DNA of 64,000 nt from Clostridium ragsdalei P11 (GCF_001675165.1 NZ_LROS01000075.1:62001-126000); one strand, 5' to 3'; numbered from the stretch's first letter, positions 26,552 through 36,763 are shown. Notes: generated by a model not told the origin, from the sequence alone. Made by a program: numbers and translations.

Positions 26552-29500
26552 CTATTTTAATCTAATTAAAAGTTCTCCAGTTTTAACTCTCTGGCCTTCT
26601 TTTACAAATACTCCATCAATTACTCCTGCTTCAGCAGCTGAAACATTTGTTTCCATTTTCATAGCTTCTATTACAATTAAGCTCTGGCCCTCTTCTACTT
26701 TATCTCCTGGTTTTACAAGTACTTTAACAATGTTTCCAGGTATACTTGATCCTATTTCTTTTTCATCATCTTCATCTGCCATAACACATGAATTTTCTTT
26801 TATTCCTGATCCAGAGAAAGCCAAGTTATCTTTTATCCTTATGTCTCTCTTAATACCATTTACCTCAAATACTAAGAATCTGTATCCTTCATCATCAACT
26901 TTTGTAATCTCTAATAACTGTACAAATAAACTCTTTCCTTCTCCTATTTCAACTTCACAAAGTTCTCCTTCCGCAAGTCCATAGAAGAATGTTTCACTTT
27001 CCATTCTGCTAAGATCACCATATTCACTTAAGAATTTAAGATAACCTTCATATACATCAGGATACATAGCATAGCTTATAAGTTCTTTATTATTAAATTC
27101 TCTCTTATATTTTTTAGTTAAATACTCTTTTATTTTGGCAAAATCTTCTGGTGGTAAAAGTTCTCCTGGTCTTACCGTAAAAGGTTCTTCTCCCTTTAAA
27201 ACTACTTTTTGAAGTTCCTTTGGGAATCCTCCCATAGGCTGACCCATCATTCCCTTAAAGTAAGAAATTGTAGAATCTGGGAAAGTTAAGCTCTTACCTT
27301 TTTCATAAATATTCTTTTCATCTAAATCATTTTGTATCATGAATATAGCCAGGTCTCCTACCATTTTTGAAGAAGGAGTTACTTTAATTATGTTGCCAAG
27401 CATTTTATTAACTCTCTTATACATTTCCTTTACATCTTCAAAACGATCCCCCAACCCAAAACTTTCAACCTGAGGTTTTAAGTTTGAATATTGACCTCCT
27501 GGTATCTCATACTTGTATATTTCTGCAGTACTCGACTTAAGTCCTGACTCAAACTGACTGTATATAGGCCTTACATCTTCCCAATAGTTAGATATTTTTT
27601 GAAGATTATCTGCATCTAACTTAGTATCTCTAGGTGTATTTTTAAGTGCTGCTGCTATTGAATTCAAAGCTGGCTGGCTAGTAAGCCCAGACATACTATT
27701 GAATGCAGTATCAGCTATATCAAGTCCTGCATCGGCAGCCATGAGTACTGTTGCCACACCATTACCTGTAGTATCATGAGTATGAAGATGTATTGGAATA
27801 GATACCTCATTCTTAAGTGCTTTTACAAGTTTATAAGCAGAATATGGCTTTAATAGGGCAGACATATCCTTTATTCCAAGAATCTGTGCTCCAGTTTTCT
27901 CTATTTCTTTAGCTAAGTTTACATAGTACTGAAGTGTATATTTATCTTCCTTGTCATCTAATACATCTCCTGTATAGCACATACATGCTTCAGCTATTTT
28001 TCCTTCTTTTAATGTCTGATCTATAGAAACTTCCATTCCTTTAAGCCAGTTTAAAGCATCAAATACTCTAAATACATCAATACCTGAAGCTGCAGATTGT
28101 TTTATAAATTCTCTAATAACATTATCAGGATAGTTCTTATATCCTACTGCATTAGCTCCTCTTATGAGCATCTGGAATAGTATATTAGGAACCTTTTCTC
28201 TAAGTTTTTCTAGTCTTTCCCAAGGAGATTCATTTAAAAATCTATAAGCTACATCAAAAGTTGCTCCTCCCCACATTTCCATGGAGAAAAGATCGTTTGT
28301 CAATACTGATTGTGCTTTTGCTATCTTAAGCAAATCTCTAGTTCTCACCCTAGTTGCCATAAGCGACTGATGGGCATCTCTCATAGTAGTATCTGTAATA
28401 AGAAGCTTATCTTGTGATTTTATCCAATCAACTAATCCATCTGCTCCTTTGGTATCAAGTATCTGCTTCGTTCCACTCAATTTAATATTTTCTTCTACTT
28501 TTGGTACAATAGGTATATTAAATTTCTTCTTCTTTCCACGAGTCTCATTTACTACTTTATTTCCTATAAATTTAAGTACACTCATCTCTTTATCTAGTTT
28601 TGGTTTTATATCAAATAAATCTGGATTATCTTCAATAAAATTAGTATCACATTCACCTTTTATAAACTTTTCATGACTTAACACTTTTATTATAAAGTCT
28701 GCATTTGTCTTTACTCCTGATATAACAGTCTCATTTATAGACCTTATTGCCTTTCTTATGGCATCTTCAAAAGTTCTTGACCAAGATACAGTTTTTACTA
28801 GCAAACTATCATAATGAGGACTTATTACTGCGCCTGTAAATCCATTCCCTCCATCAAGTCTTATACCAAATCCAGAACCAGTTCTATACATATCTATTCT
28901 TCCTGTATCTGGTGCAAAATTATTTAAAGGATCTTCTGTCGTAATTCTGCATTGTATTGCATATCCTTTTAACTCTATATCATCTTGAGATTTTATTCCT
29001 ATTTCCTTAGAATCAAGTGAATGCCCTTCTGCAATAAGTATTTGATCTTGAACTATATCTATTCCTGTAACCATTTCAGTTACAGTATGTTCTACCTGAA
29101 TTCTAGTATTCATCTCTATGAAATAGTGATTTCCGTTTTTATCAACCAAAAACTCCAAGGTACCTGCACTTGTATATCCTACAGTTCTTGCAATTTTTAA
29201 AGCATCTTCACATATTTGTTGTCTTTTTTCTTCTGAGAGGGCTAAAGATGGTGTAAATTCTATCACCTTTTGATGTCTCCTCTGTATAGAACAATCTCTT
29301 TCATACAGATGGACAATATTGCCGTACTTATCTCCGAGTACCTGCACCTCTATGTGTTTTGGACTTTCAATATATTTTTCAATATATATTTTTTCTGAAC
29401 CAAAAGCTTTTCTGGATTCGTTTTTAGCACTGTTGTAGGATTCTACGAGATCTTTTTCTTCCCTTACTATTCTCATTCCTCTGCCGCCACCGCCATCAGC

Positions 29501-29998
29501 TGCTTTAATCATGACAGGATATCCACAGAACTTAGCAAATTTTAAAGCTTCTTCTTCTGTCTTTATAGCCTCTTGAACTCCTGGTATTGTTGGAACCCCA
29601 GCCTTTTGTGCAACAATCTTAGATTTTATCTTATCACCAAGCATCTCCATCATATCTGATGTAGGTCCTATAAATTCAATACCTGCTTCTTTACACTTTT
29701 TTGCCAATTCAGGATTTTCTGATAGAAATCCATAACCCGGATGTATTGCATCTACATTTTTCTTCAAAGCTATATCTATTATTTCATCAATATCTAAATA
29801 TGCTTCTACAGGTCCCTTATTTTTCCCTATCATATAGGATTCATCAGCTTTAGTTCTGAAAAGAGATCTCTTATCCTCATTTGAATATACTGCTACAGTA
29901 GTTATTCCCAATTCTTTACATGCTCTGAATATTCTTATGGCTATTTCTCCTCTATTCGCTACAAGAACCCTCTTAAACCTCTTTAACAAGTACGCCAT
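26552..29998 (-). CDS. pyc: Pyruvate carboxylase
   Basis: An 1148-residue biotin enzyme that makes oxaloacetate from pyruvate, bicarbonate and ATP. Residues 1-460 form the biotin carboxylase part (RVLVANRGEIAIRIFRAC at 10-27, GGGGRGMR near 170, and the YFIEMNTRIQVEHTVTE active-site strand). Residues 530-820 form the carboxyltransferase barrel (TDTTMRDAHQSLMATR). Residues 1080-1148 are the biotin carrier, with the biotinylated Lys1114 in EAMKMETN. This is the single-chain alpha4 type at normal length. AAAGGGG abuts the ATG, an unusually short spacing. In an acetogen this anaplerotic step feeds acetyl-CoA-derived pyruvate into aspartate, glutamate and nucleotide synthesis. Confidence 0.97.
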   Translation of the reverse strand: MAYLLKRFKRVLVANRGEIAIRIFRACKELGITTVAVYSNEDKRSLFRTKADESYMIGKNKGPVEAYLDIDEIIDIALKKNVDAIHPGYGFLSENPELAKKCKEAGIEFIGPTSDMMEMLGDKIKSKIVAQKAGVPTIPGVQEAIKTEEEALKFAKFCGYPVMIKAADGGGGRGMRIVREEKDLVESYNSAKNESRKAFGSEKIYIEKYIESPKHIEVQVLGDKYGNIVHLYERDCSIQRRHQKVIEFTPSLALSEEKRQQICEDALKIARTVGYTSAGTLEFLVDKNGNHYFIEMNTRIQVEHTVTEMVTGIDIVQDQILIAEGHSLDSKEIGIKSQDDIELKGYAIQCRITTEDPLNNFAPDTGRIDMYRTGSGFGIRLDGGNGFTGAVISPHYDSLLVKTVSWSRTFEDAIRKAIRSINETVISGVKTNADFIIKVLSHEKFIKGECDTNFIEDNPDLFDIKPKLDKEMSVLKFIGNKVVNETRGKKKKFNIPIVPKVEENIKLSGTKQILDTKGADGLVDWIKSQDKLLITDTTMRDAHQSLMATRVRTRDLLKIAKAQSVLTNDLFSMEMWGGATFDVAYRFLNESPWERLEKLREKVPNILFQMLIRGANAVGYKNYPDNVIREFIKQSAASGIDVFRVFDALNWLKGMEVSIDQTLKEGKIAEACMCYTGDVLDDKEDKYTLQYYVNLAKEIEKTGAQILGIKDMSALLKPYSAYKLVKALKNEVSIPIHLHTHDTTGNGVATVLMAADAGLDIADTAFNSMSGLTSQPALNSIAAALKNTPRDTKLDADNLQKISNYWEDVRPIYSQFESGLKSSTAEIYKYEIPGGQYSNLKPQVESFGLGDRFEDVKEMYKRVNKMLGNIIKVTPSSKMVGDLAIFMIQNDLDEKNIYEKGKSLTFPDSTISYFKGMMGQPMGGFPKELQKVVLKGEEPFTVRPGELLPPEDFAKIKEYLTKKYKREFNNKELISYAMYPDVYEGYLKFLSEYGDLSRMESETFFYGLAEGELCEVEIGEGKSLFVQLLEITKVDDEGYRFLVFEVNGIKRDIRIKDNLAFSGSGIKENSCVMADEDDEKEIGSSIPGNIVKVLVKPGDKVEEGQSLIVIEAMKMETNVSAAEAGVIDGVFVKEGQRVKTGELLIRLK

Positions 29999-30392
29999 CC
30001 CCTTTTATAAAAATTATATATTTTGTATAAATATTAATATTCATTAATATTTATTAATATTTACTATTAAATATCTGAGTCACATTACTATTATATATAA
30101 GTATCAAAATTATTTCAATTGAATTTTTATTTTTTTTGCCTTGCATAACAGTTTTATTTTGAAAATCTTCTTGTATAGTGTGTGAATACTGTATGTATAC
30201 GTTACAATGGAATTTGTTATCTACAGTTTATAGTTTGACAATATATATATTAATATGCTATTTGCAATTTTTCTTTATACAGAAAATCAATATCGATACC
30301 ATTTATTATATATCGTGTAATGCATTTTGTAAATAGTATATTCTATATATTATTTATGCTACTCAATATATTGTGGTAAATTATTCAACATG

Positions 30393-30500
30393 ATAGAGTT
30401 TCTAAACGAAAATAAACTTATACTCCGAATATTTTGGTAAGCCGCAAATACGGTTAAATATTCTTACGTATAAGTTTATTTTTAAGTTAGAAACTCTATA
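30393..30500. repeat. Palindromic repeat family B, 3' of tsaD
   Basis: Arms ATAGAGTTTCTAAACGAAAA / TTTTTAAGTTAGAAACTCTAT enclose a smaller inverted repeat around TATACTCCGAATATT. It ends 6 nt from the tsaD stop codon and probably terminates tsaD. The rest of the 29999-30506 spacer is very AT-rich, with a short TTAATATT tandem repeat near 30030-30066, and holds no gene. Confidence 0.8.
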
Positions 30501-30506
30501 ACTTAT

Positions 30507-31532
30507 CTATCTTTCTCCTAGTTTTAAGTTTGGAATTGCATTTAAACTTAGAGGACTTCTAGTCCCTTTCATATACTCAAAATATGCGGCACTTCCTATC
30601 ATAGCTCCATTATCCGTGCATAATATAATCTCTGGAAACAAAACCTCTATATTCCTTTCATGACCTGCATTTTTTAAAGTTTCTCTAAGACAGCTATTTG
30701 CAGCTACTCCTCCTGCTACAGCTATTTTATCTACATTTTTCAACTTGCATGCCTTCATAGCATTGTCTACTAAAAAGCTTACTACAGCCTTTTGAAACGA
30801 TGCTGCTACATCAGCTCTGTTTATTTCTTCATTTTTCATTTCCTTTTGATTCAAATAATTTAGCACAGCAGATTTTAAGCCACTAAAGGAAAAATCAAGG
30901 GAACTTCCATCATGAAAATTTGCCCTAGGAAATTTAATTGCATCTGGATTTCCTTCCTTCGCTAACTTATCAATTTTAGGTCCTCCTGGATACCCAAGTC
31001 CAATAGCCCTTGCAACTTTATCATAGGCTTCTCCAGCCGCATCATCTCTAGTTTGACCCATAACCTCAAATTTTCCATAGTCCTTCATATAAACCAAATA
31101 AGTATGCCCTCCAGATACAACCATACATACAAAAGGCGGTTTTAAATCTTTATATTGTATAAAATTAGCACTTATATGTCCTTCTATGTGATTTACTCCT
31201 ATTAAAGGCTTGTTAAGTGCATAAGCTAATCCTTTTGCATACTGAAGCCCTACAAGGAGTGCCCCTACAAGTCCTGGTCCATAAGTAACTCCTACAGCAT
31301 CTATATCATCAAATGTAATACCAGCCTTTTCAATAGCCTGCTGTGCTACAAGACTTACAACCTCTATATGCTTTCTTGAGGCTACTTCTGGCACTACTCC
31401 TCCAAATTTCGTATGTATATCTATCTGCGAAGATATTATATTAGACAAAACATCTCTTCCATTTACCACCACAGCTGCAGAAGTTTCATCACAGCTGCTC
31501 TCTATAGCAAGTATTTTTATATCTCTTTCCAT
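30507..31532 (-). CDS. tsaD: tRNA N6-adenosine threonylcarbamoyltransferase TsaD
   Basis: A 341-residue ASKHA-fold enzyme that transfers threonylcarbamoyl to A37 of ANN-decoding tRNAs, working with TsaB, TsaC and TsaE. It opens [16 protein letters not shown] at 7-22. The metal pair is H115 and H119 in [17 protein letters not shown] near 138, [11 protein letters not shown] and [11 protein letters not shown] are the nucleotide-binding segments. Length and motifs are standard. AGGAAGG precedes the ATG. It stands alone; a family B repeat acts as its 3' end. Formerly called gcp and annotated as a glycoprotease. Confidence 0.96.
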   Translation of the reverse strand: MERDIKILAIESSCDETSAAVVVNGRDVLSNIISSQIDIHTKFGGVVPEVASRKHIEVVSLVAQQAIEKAGITFDDIDAVGVTYGPGLVGALLVGLQYAKGLAYALNKPLIGVNHIEGHISANFIQYKDLKPPFVCMVVSGGHTYLVYMKDYGKFEVMGQTRDDAAGEAYDKVARAIGLGYPGGPKIDKLAKEGNPDAIKFPRANFHDGSSLDFSFSGLKSAVLNYLNQKEMKNEEINRADVAASFQKAVVSFLVDNAMKACKLKNVDKIAVAGGVAANSCLRETLKNAGHERNIEVLFPEIILCTDNGAMIGSAAYFEYMKGTRSPLSLNAIPNLKLGER

Positions 31533-31700
31533 AATTTCTTACCTTCCTACATTTCATATAAAGTTATTAAAATTTGTCTCTAATCCACTTGTTTAGCTAC
31601 CATTGAATTATACTACTTATCTTTTTTATAGTATAGTATATTTCCAACTTATTTCCCGGGACTTAAAATCCATATGATATAATATAGCCATATTATAATT

Positions 31701-32005
31701 TAACTCAACTTTCACATTTTAAAAACTTTGCGAAGCAACTTTTTTAATTAATAGTTAAGAATGAAGAATTAATAGTTAATGTGGATTTTTTTCCGTTACA
31801 CTACAAAAAATCTTTGATTAAGCTTTTCATAACTCGTTTCGCTAAAGCGAAACATTGCTGATTTATATAAATTTAAAGATTTTTTGCGGCAGCTAAAAAT
31901 CATCCTTCACTATTAACTTTTCATTATTAATTCTTAACTTGCGAGGCTTTGCTTCGTATTATTTTTATATTAATTCAAAATTTCTTATGTGGCAAAGTTA
32001 AGTTA
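31701..32005. repeat. Nested palindromes: family A (copy A2) inside another inverted repeat
   Basis: Outer arms TAACTCAACTTT-CACA and TGTGGCAAAGTTAAGTTA surround a complete family A palindrome (about 31744-31940) with the invariant apex CGTTTCGCTAAAGCGAAAC. The outer arms match those of copy A3 at 58661-58960, not the family B arms of copy A1. It fills most of the tsaD-rusA divergent spacer; no gene is present. The upstream part (31533-31700) is AT-rich and probably holds the tsaD promoter. Confidence 0.82.
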
Positions 32006-32034
32006 TCTAAACTTTATATACTGGAGAAATAAAT

Positions 32035-32667
32035 ATGATCAAACCTTATGCAAAAATTGTAGTAAAAGGTTCTCCTATATCTAAGTCAAATTTTAAGCTG
32101 TTTAACGTAAATGGAAGAGCCATATTGCCCTATAATTCCGGGAAATATCACGACAGATATGCCCTCTATGAAGAAGAAATAGCTTATGAATGCAGAAGTC
32201 AAAATCCTGGACTAGTTATAGAAGAATCCCTTATAGCCCTTTTAAAAGTATACTATAAGAGTAAAAAAAGACACCCTGATACCAACAACATAACTAAAAG
32301 TATATTTGATGGTATTGAAAAAAGTGGACTCATAATAAATGATGCCCAAATTAGAAGATTAATCATAGAAGAACATTATGACCAGGATTATCCTAGATTT
32401 GAACTGGAGTTATTTGGTGAGAGTACTTATGACATGAGCTACAATGTTTTTAAAAAAACTACCATAGATGAACCTATAAACTACTCACCTCCTCCAAATA
32501 AGAAAAGAAGCTTTAAAAACACTAAAAAAACATCAAGTTTCCATGAAGAGCATGAACATCGCGTATGTGAAATTTGTCAAAAATCAGTAAGTAGTAGTGA
32601 ACTAATATCTGCAAACAAAGGTACAGTCATGATTTGCAAAGATTGTTTTAATAAACTATTTAAATAA
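32035..32667 (+). CDS. RusA-family Holliday-junction-resolvase-like protein with C-terminal zinc knuckle
   Basis: A 210-residue protein. Residues 1-130 match the RusA endonuclease fold, with the catalytic acidic pattern RHPDTNNITKSIFDGI..IINDAQI giving D82, D92 and D103 at RusA-like spacing. A basic, Ser/Pro-rich linker (about 140-170) leads to a putative zinc site C178-x2-C181 and C201-x2-C204. RusA proteins are usually about 120 residues and phage-borne; no phage genes lie nearby. TGGAGA precedes the ATG. It may resolve branched DNA at palindromes, which abound here, but that is speculation. The RusA assignment rests on the acidic motif. Confidence 0.72.
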   Translation: MIKPYAKIVVKGSPISKSNFKLFNVNGRAILPYNSGKYHDRYALYEEEIAYECRSQNPGLVIEESLIALLKVYYKSKKRHPDTNNITKSIFDGIEKSGLIINDAQIRRLIIEEHYDQDYPRFELELFGESTYDMSYNVFKKTTIDEPINYSPPPNKKRSFKNTKKTSSFHEEHEHRVCEICQKSVSSSELISANKGTVMICKDCFNKLFK

Positions 32668-32729
32668 CTTTTTAAGCTCTTATTGTACTTGTACATAAAT
32701 TTGCAAGTCTGCAAGTTTATGTACTCAAT

Positions 32730-33314
32730 TTATTTTTCAAAGAAATTATCTATTATACTTTCCGCCATTTTCTTTTCTATATTCGCCCTTACAATCAACA
32801 TAACTACAACTGTTATAAGTTTATTTTCATCCTGTTCTAATTCTTCCCCATTACAATTAAAGGTATCATTCTCAGTGATTTTTGATTTAAAATCTTTTAC
32901 AAAACTCTCCACTTGAATTTTTTCTATTTTCAAAAAATCCTGGTATATCTTATCTAAATCTTTTGTATGATCTTCTCCTTCTTTTATAGATTCAGCTAGA
33001 GAAGAAAATAAACTCTGTATATCACCTATGGATAAAATTTGTTTTAAGTAATATGTCAATATAATAAGTATCATATGCTGCTTAGAATATTTTTTCTTTT
33101 TAGGCGGCATTAGTATACCTGCTTTAGTATAATTGTTTATCATAGTTTTAGTAATAGCTGTATCTTCTTTATTTCTCTTTAAATATCCTAACTTTTCTTC
33201 AATAAAAGTAGTTACCTGATCCATGTATAAATCTATATCTGGTATGCTTTCAAGTTTTAACTGTGTAAAATTTCCAAGCTCATTTGTCAATTCATCTAAT
33301 GTAATTTTATCCAT
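32730..33314 (-). CDS. DUF1836 domain protein (putative DNA-binding regulator)
   Basis: A 194-residue soluble protein. Residues about 48-110 carry the DUF1836 pattern, with a predicted helix-turn-helix in TAITKTMINNYTKAGILMPPKKKKYSKQH, which looks like a MerR-type recognition helix followed by a wing. The rest is helical and acidic. The family is common in Firmicutes and is thought to be regulatory; no target is known to me. AGGAGG lies 7 nt before the ATG, only about 7 nt after the end of repeat family C copy 2, so its transcript must pass through or begin in that element. Confidence 0.7.
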   Translation of the reverse strand: MDKITLDELTNELGNFTQLKLESIPDIDLYMDQVTTFIEEKLGYLKRNKEDTAITKTMINNYTKAGILMPPKKKKYSKQHMILIILTYYLKQILSIGDIQSLFSSLAESIKEGEDHTKDLDKIYQDFLKIEKIQVESFVKDFKSKITENDTFNCNGEELEQDENKLITVVVMLIVRANIEKKMAESIIDNFFEK

Positions 33315-33331
33315 ATTATACCTCCTAGCTT

Positions 33332-33512
33332 TATCCGATGGTTACCATCCGTAATACCCCCATCGCACTCTGTGAAAGCAACTATCACCAAATTAAAGAT
33401 TTGGGATATCTGCTTTTCTTATAAAGTGGGGGATAACGGCTGCTACGCCCCTAGATAACGATTTCTAAGTTTCAGATGGAGAAAAAACTCCACCTGAAAC
33501 CAAGAACTCTGT
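33332..33512 (-). repeat. Structured repeat family C, copy 2
   Basis: Minus-strand order as in copy 1: outer stem TTTCAGGTGGAG / CTCCATCTGAAA, conserved block GGGGCGTAGCAGCCGTTATC, second stem CCCCCA / TGGGGG, and end GGTAACCATCGGAT. Both stems differ in sequence from copies 1 and 3 yet still pair, so structure is conserved. It is immediately upstream of the DUF1836 ribosome binding site. The adjacent 33520-33575 holds a further AT-rich inverted repeat. Confidence 0.65.
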
Positions 33513-33616
33513 TTATCTCCAGTAAATTCTCAATATTATTATAACATATTCTTCTAGAATAATATTTATTTACTGTTACACTACTGTTTACTTGCTGTAG
33601 CAAAAAAGTAAGTATG

Positions 33617-33991
33617 TTAGCTTCTCTTACTTCTTTTTACATTTTTCGTAGCTATAATATTTATTCCTGAATTTACTACATTTTCTACTATTATATCTCC
33701 TATTTTAATAGGTGCCTTAACTACTTTTCCCTTGAGCAGCTTTATACAATCAAATACCCTGTCTTTAGGGATGTCCCTTTCTGTTTTAACTGGAAGTACA
33801 TCCATTTCTCCGCCTTCTACATATACAGAAGAAGTAACTATCCTAGTAGGATTAGTACATTCCTTTTCTCCATACTCTTTTCCATTTTTACATGTATTTC
33901 CAGTAACTTCTACAACTTTATCCTTATTAAGCTTAACTAAAAGCTGACATCCCATAGGACATCCTATACAAGTTAATTCTCTTGTACTCAT
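33617..33991 (-). CDS. DUF1667 protein, accessory subunit of a GlpA-like flavoprotein module
   Basis: A 124-residue protein with four conserved cysteines, C8 and C11-x4-C in LTCIGCPMGCQL and a later C in TCKNG, suggesting an iron-sulfur or zinc site. A C-terminal beta-rich part includes VKAPIKIGDIIVENVVNSG. DUF1667 genes regularly follow the two flavoprotein genes found here. The start lies 1 nt after the preceding stop, so the three genes form one operon. In this module it may pass electrons or stabilise the complex; this is inferred from context. Confidence 0.82.
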   Translation of the reverse strand: MSTRELTCIGCPMGCQLLVKLNKDKVVEVTGNTCKNGKEYGEKECTNPTRIVTSSVYVEGGEMDVLPVKTERDIPKDRVFDCIKLLKGKVVKAPIKIGDIIVENVVNSGINIIATKNVKRSKRS

Positions 33992-33992
33992 A

Positions 33993-35258
33993 CTACTGCT
34001 CCCTTTCCAGCTTTATTGTTATCTCCCTACAATTCGTATATTTATTCAGCAGCTCTTTACTAATATTAACTGTTTCCATTTTTCCTGGAGTAAGTATCCT
34101 CTTTTTTATGTACATTTCTCTCGTCTTATCAAAATAAACTGATATAAAACTATCTTCAAATACATCCCCTACTCTAAATCTAACATCTACTGATTTTTCT
34201 ACATTTTTAGAATTTATATACTTTGGTACTGTATACCTGACACCACTAGCAGCTATAACTTCTATTTTATGTCCACTAAATCTTTTTCCGTCTTTTACAT
34301 ATCTAGCTGCATTCTTACCTGCATTTATGCTTTCTAATGTTACATTATCAACTAAATCATGAACATGTAATACATTTCCACAGGCAAATATTCCGTCTAC
34401 ATTAGTCTCCAAACTTTCATCAACTATAGGTCCTCCTGTTACATCAGATAAATTTATTTCAGCTTTTCTCGAAAGTTCATTTTCCGGCAAAAGTCCAACA
34501 GATAAAAGCAAAGTATCACAAGGTATATATTCTTCAGTACCTTCAACAGGCTTTCTATCTTTACCTACTGCAGCAATAGTCACGCCTTCTACTCTTTCCT
34601 TTCCCTTTATATCTATTACGGTATAACTTAACCTCAGTGGAATTCTAAAATCATCAAGGCACTGCACTATATTTCTCTTAAGCCCGCTAGAATAAGGCAA
34701 AAGTTCCACAACAGCTTTTACTTTTGCCCCCTCAAGCGTCATTCTTCTTGCCATTATGAGACCTATATCACCAGAACCAAGTATTACAACTTCTTTTCCC
34801 GGCATATATCCTTCTACATTTACAAATTTTTGAGCTGCTCCTGCTGTATATATCCCAGCACATCTGCTTCCCGGTATATTTATGGCTCCTCTTGGTCTTT
34901 CCCTACATCCCATAGATAAAATTATAGATTTAGCCTTTATTTCAATTATACCTTCTTCTTCATTCACAGCCGTTATGCACTTATCTTTATTTAAATCAAG
35001 CACCATAGTATTTAATTTATATTGTATCTTTAAATCTTCTACCTTATCTATAAATCTCTGAGCATATTCAGGTCCTGTCAATTCTTCTTTAAAAGTATGG
35101 AGACCAAATCCATTATGAATACACTGATTTAATATTCCCCCTAGTTCATTTTCTCTCTCTAGTATAAGTATATTATCTATCCCTACTTCTTTAACTGATA
35201 TAGCAGCTGCAAGCCCTGCAGGCCCGCCTCCTATTATTACTACATCATATTCTTGCAT
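33993..35258 (-). CDS. FAD/NAD(P)-dependent oxidoreductase (HcnB/GlpB-like subunit)
   Basis: A 421-residue pyridine nucleotide-disulfide-type flavoprotein without the redox disulfide. FAD motifs are VVIIGGGPAGLAAAIS at 5-20 and the later DGIFACGNVLHVHDLVDN. The NAD(P) motif is VVILGSGDIGLIMARR near 170. It lies 21 nt after the GlpA-like gene and just before DUF1667. The set of three is recurrent in anaerobic Firmicutes and Thermotogae, where it is taken to oxidise glycerol 3-phosphate or a similar hydroxy acid. GGAGG precedes the ATG. The electron acceptor is not evident. Confidence 0.85.
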   Translation of the reverse strand: MQEYDVVIIGGGPAGLAAAISVKEVGIDNILILERENELGGILNQCIHNGFGLHTFKEELTGPEYAQRFIDKVEDLKIQYKLNTMVLDLNKDKCITAVNEEEGIIEIKAKSIILSMGCRERPRGAINIPGSRCAGIYTAGAAQKFVNVEGYMPGKEVVILGSGDIGLIMARRMTLEGAKVKAVVELLPYSSGLKRNIVQCLDDFRIPLRLSYTVIDIKGKERVEGVTIAAVGKDRKPVEGTEEYIPCDTLLLSVGLLPENELSRKAEINLSDVTGGPIVDESLETNVDGIFACGNVLHVHDLVDNVTLESINAGKNAARYVKDGKRFSGHKIEVIAASGVRYTVPKYINSKNVEKSVDVRFRVGDVFEDSFISVYFDKTREMYIKKRILTPGKMETVNISKELLNKYTNCREITIKLEREQ

Positions 35259-35279
35259 ATTTTAAACCTCCAAATTATC

Positions 35280-36731
35280 CTAATTTATCTGATGCCAAGA
35301 ACTCTGTTTATCTTTTCCTACTAATATATTTGAATTATTTCCAAACTTAGTTACGTCTTGTGGTGAGATCTTCAATTCTCTTGCCAAAATCTCAACTACT
35401 CTCGGTGAGCAAAATCCTGACTGACATCTTCCCATGCCTGACCTAGTTCTCTTTTTCACAGCATCCATTGTCCTTGCACCAAGAGGCCTCCTTATGGCAT
35501 CTAATATTTCTCCTTCTGTAACAGTTTCGCATCTACATATAATTTTACCATACTTTGGGTTACTGGCAATCATACGTTTTCTCTCTTCATTTGTCATTTC
35601 TCTAAATTTAGGTATTCCTTTTCTTATAGGGTTAAATTTATCGTTCTTTTCTGGTTTTAGCTTACTAACTACAATATCTCTAACCATTTCTGCTATAGCA
35701 GGAGAACTGGTTAAACCAGGTGATTCAATACCTGCTGCATTTATAAAATTCTCCGCATCCTCTGCTTCTCCAATTATAAAGTCTCCTTCTGTACTATGTG
35801 CCCTAAGCCCAGAAAAAGAAGTTATAATCTGTTTCATTTGCAGCTTATTTACACTTAAAGCTGCCTTAGAAATTACAAAATCTATCCCTCTACTTGTAGT
35901 AGTTAAGTCTGTTTTATCTTCTATATCTTCTGCATCAGGCCCTATAAGCAAATTTCCATCTACTGTAGGAGTAACTAAAACTCCTTTTCCCTTCTTAGTA
36001 GGTAATTGAAATATAGTCATTGAAACTGTATGTTCTGCTGTCTTATCAAATAAACAATATTCCCCTTTTCTTGGAACTATTTTAATTTTTCTAGCACTTA
36101 TCATATTATTAATTTCATCTGAAAACAATCCTGCTGCGTTTATTATAAGTTTCGTTTCTATATTTTCTCTATTTGTTTCTATTATATAAAATTTCTTACT
36201 CTTTTTTAAAGATATTACTCTTGTATTTAATTTAAATTTCACTCCATTTACAGCTGCATTTTCAGCCAGTGCTATGGTCATTTCATAAGGACAAACTATT
36301 CCTCCCGTTGGAGCATATAGTGCAGCAACTACATTTTTTGATATATTGGGTTCTATTTGTCTTACTTTATCCCCATCTATTATTTCAAGATCAGGAACTC
36401 CATTTACAATCCCCTGTTGTTTTAATTTCTCCAGATTTTTCACCTCAGATTTATTAAAGCAAAGCACTAATGAACCAACCTTTTTAAATGTGAAATCTAA
36501 TTCTTTAGAGAGGTTATCAAACATACTATTTCCAATCACATTTAGTTTACTTTTTAACGTATTTGGTTCTGCATCAAACCCTGCATGAACTATACCACTA
36601 TTTGCTTTGCTAGTACCATTTCCCACATCAGAATCTTTTTCTACCACACATATATTAAGTTTATATCTACACAACTCTCTTGCTATAGCATTTCCAACAA
36701 CTCCAGCTCCTATAATAGTAACATCAAACAC
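35280..36731 (-). CDS. GlpA-like FAD-dependent glycerol-3-phosphate dehydrogenase with BFD-type [2Fe-2S] domain
   Basis: A 483-residue flavoprotein. Residues 1-370 form the DAO/GlpA fold (VTIIGAGVVGNAIARELCRY at 4-23, GNGTSKANSGIVHAGFD near 37, and the GLRAHST stretch). Residues about 405-460 are a bacterioferredoxin-associated ferredoxin domain with four cysteines in IICRCETVTEGEI and GRCQSGFC. The start is GTG at 36731 with AAGGAGG 8 nt upstream. A strong hairpin with a U-run at 36764-36820 sits in the leader. The function is most likely G3P oxidation, but L-2-hydroxyglutarate-type substrates use the same fold. Confidence 0.85.
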   Translation of the reverse strand: MFDVTIIGAGVVGNAIARELCRYKLNICVVEKDSDVGNGTSKANSGIVHAGFDAEPNTLKSKLNVIGNSMFDNLSKELDFTFKKVGSLVLCFNKSEVKNLEKLKQQGIVNGVPDLEIIDGDKVRQIEPNISKNVVAALYAPTGGIVCPYEMTIALAENAAVNGVKFKLNTRVISLKKSKKFYIIETNRENIETKLIINAAGLFSDEINNMISARKIKIVPRKGEYCLFDKTAEHTVSMTIFQLPTKKGKGVLVTPTVDGNLLIGPDAEDIEDKTDLTTTSRGIDFVISKAALSVNKLQMKQIITSFSGLRAHSTEGDFIIGEAEDAENFINAAGIESPGLTSSPAIAEMVRDIVVSKLKPEKNDKFNPIRKGIPKFREMTNEERKRMIASNPKYGKIICRCETVTEGEILDAIRRPLGARTMDAVKKRTRSGMGRCQSGFCSPRVVEILARELKISPQDVTKFGNNSNILVGKDKQSSWHQIN

Positions 36732-36763
36732 TGAATATTCCTCCTTATGTAATAGTAAAAAAT

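Noticed and set aside
35434-36009. Open frame on the plus strand opposite the GlpA-like gene
   Set aside because: Overlaps a well-supported flavoprotein in antisense and resembles no protein family.
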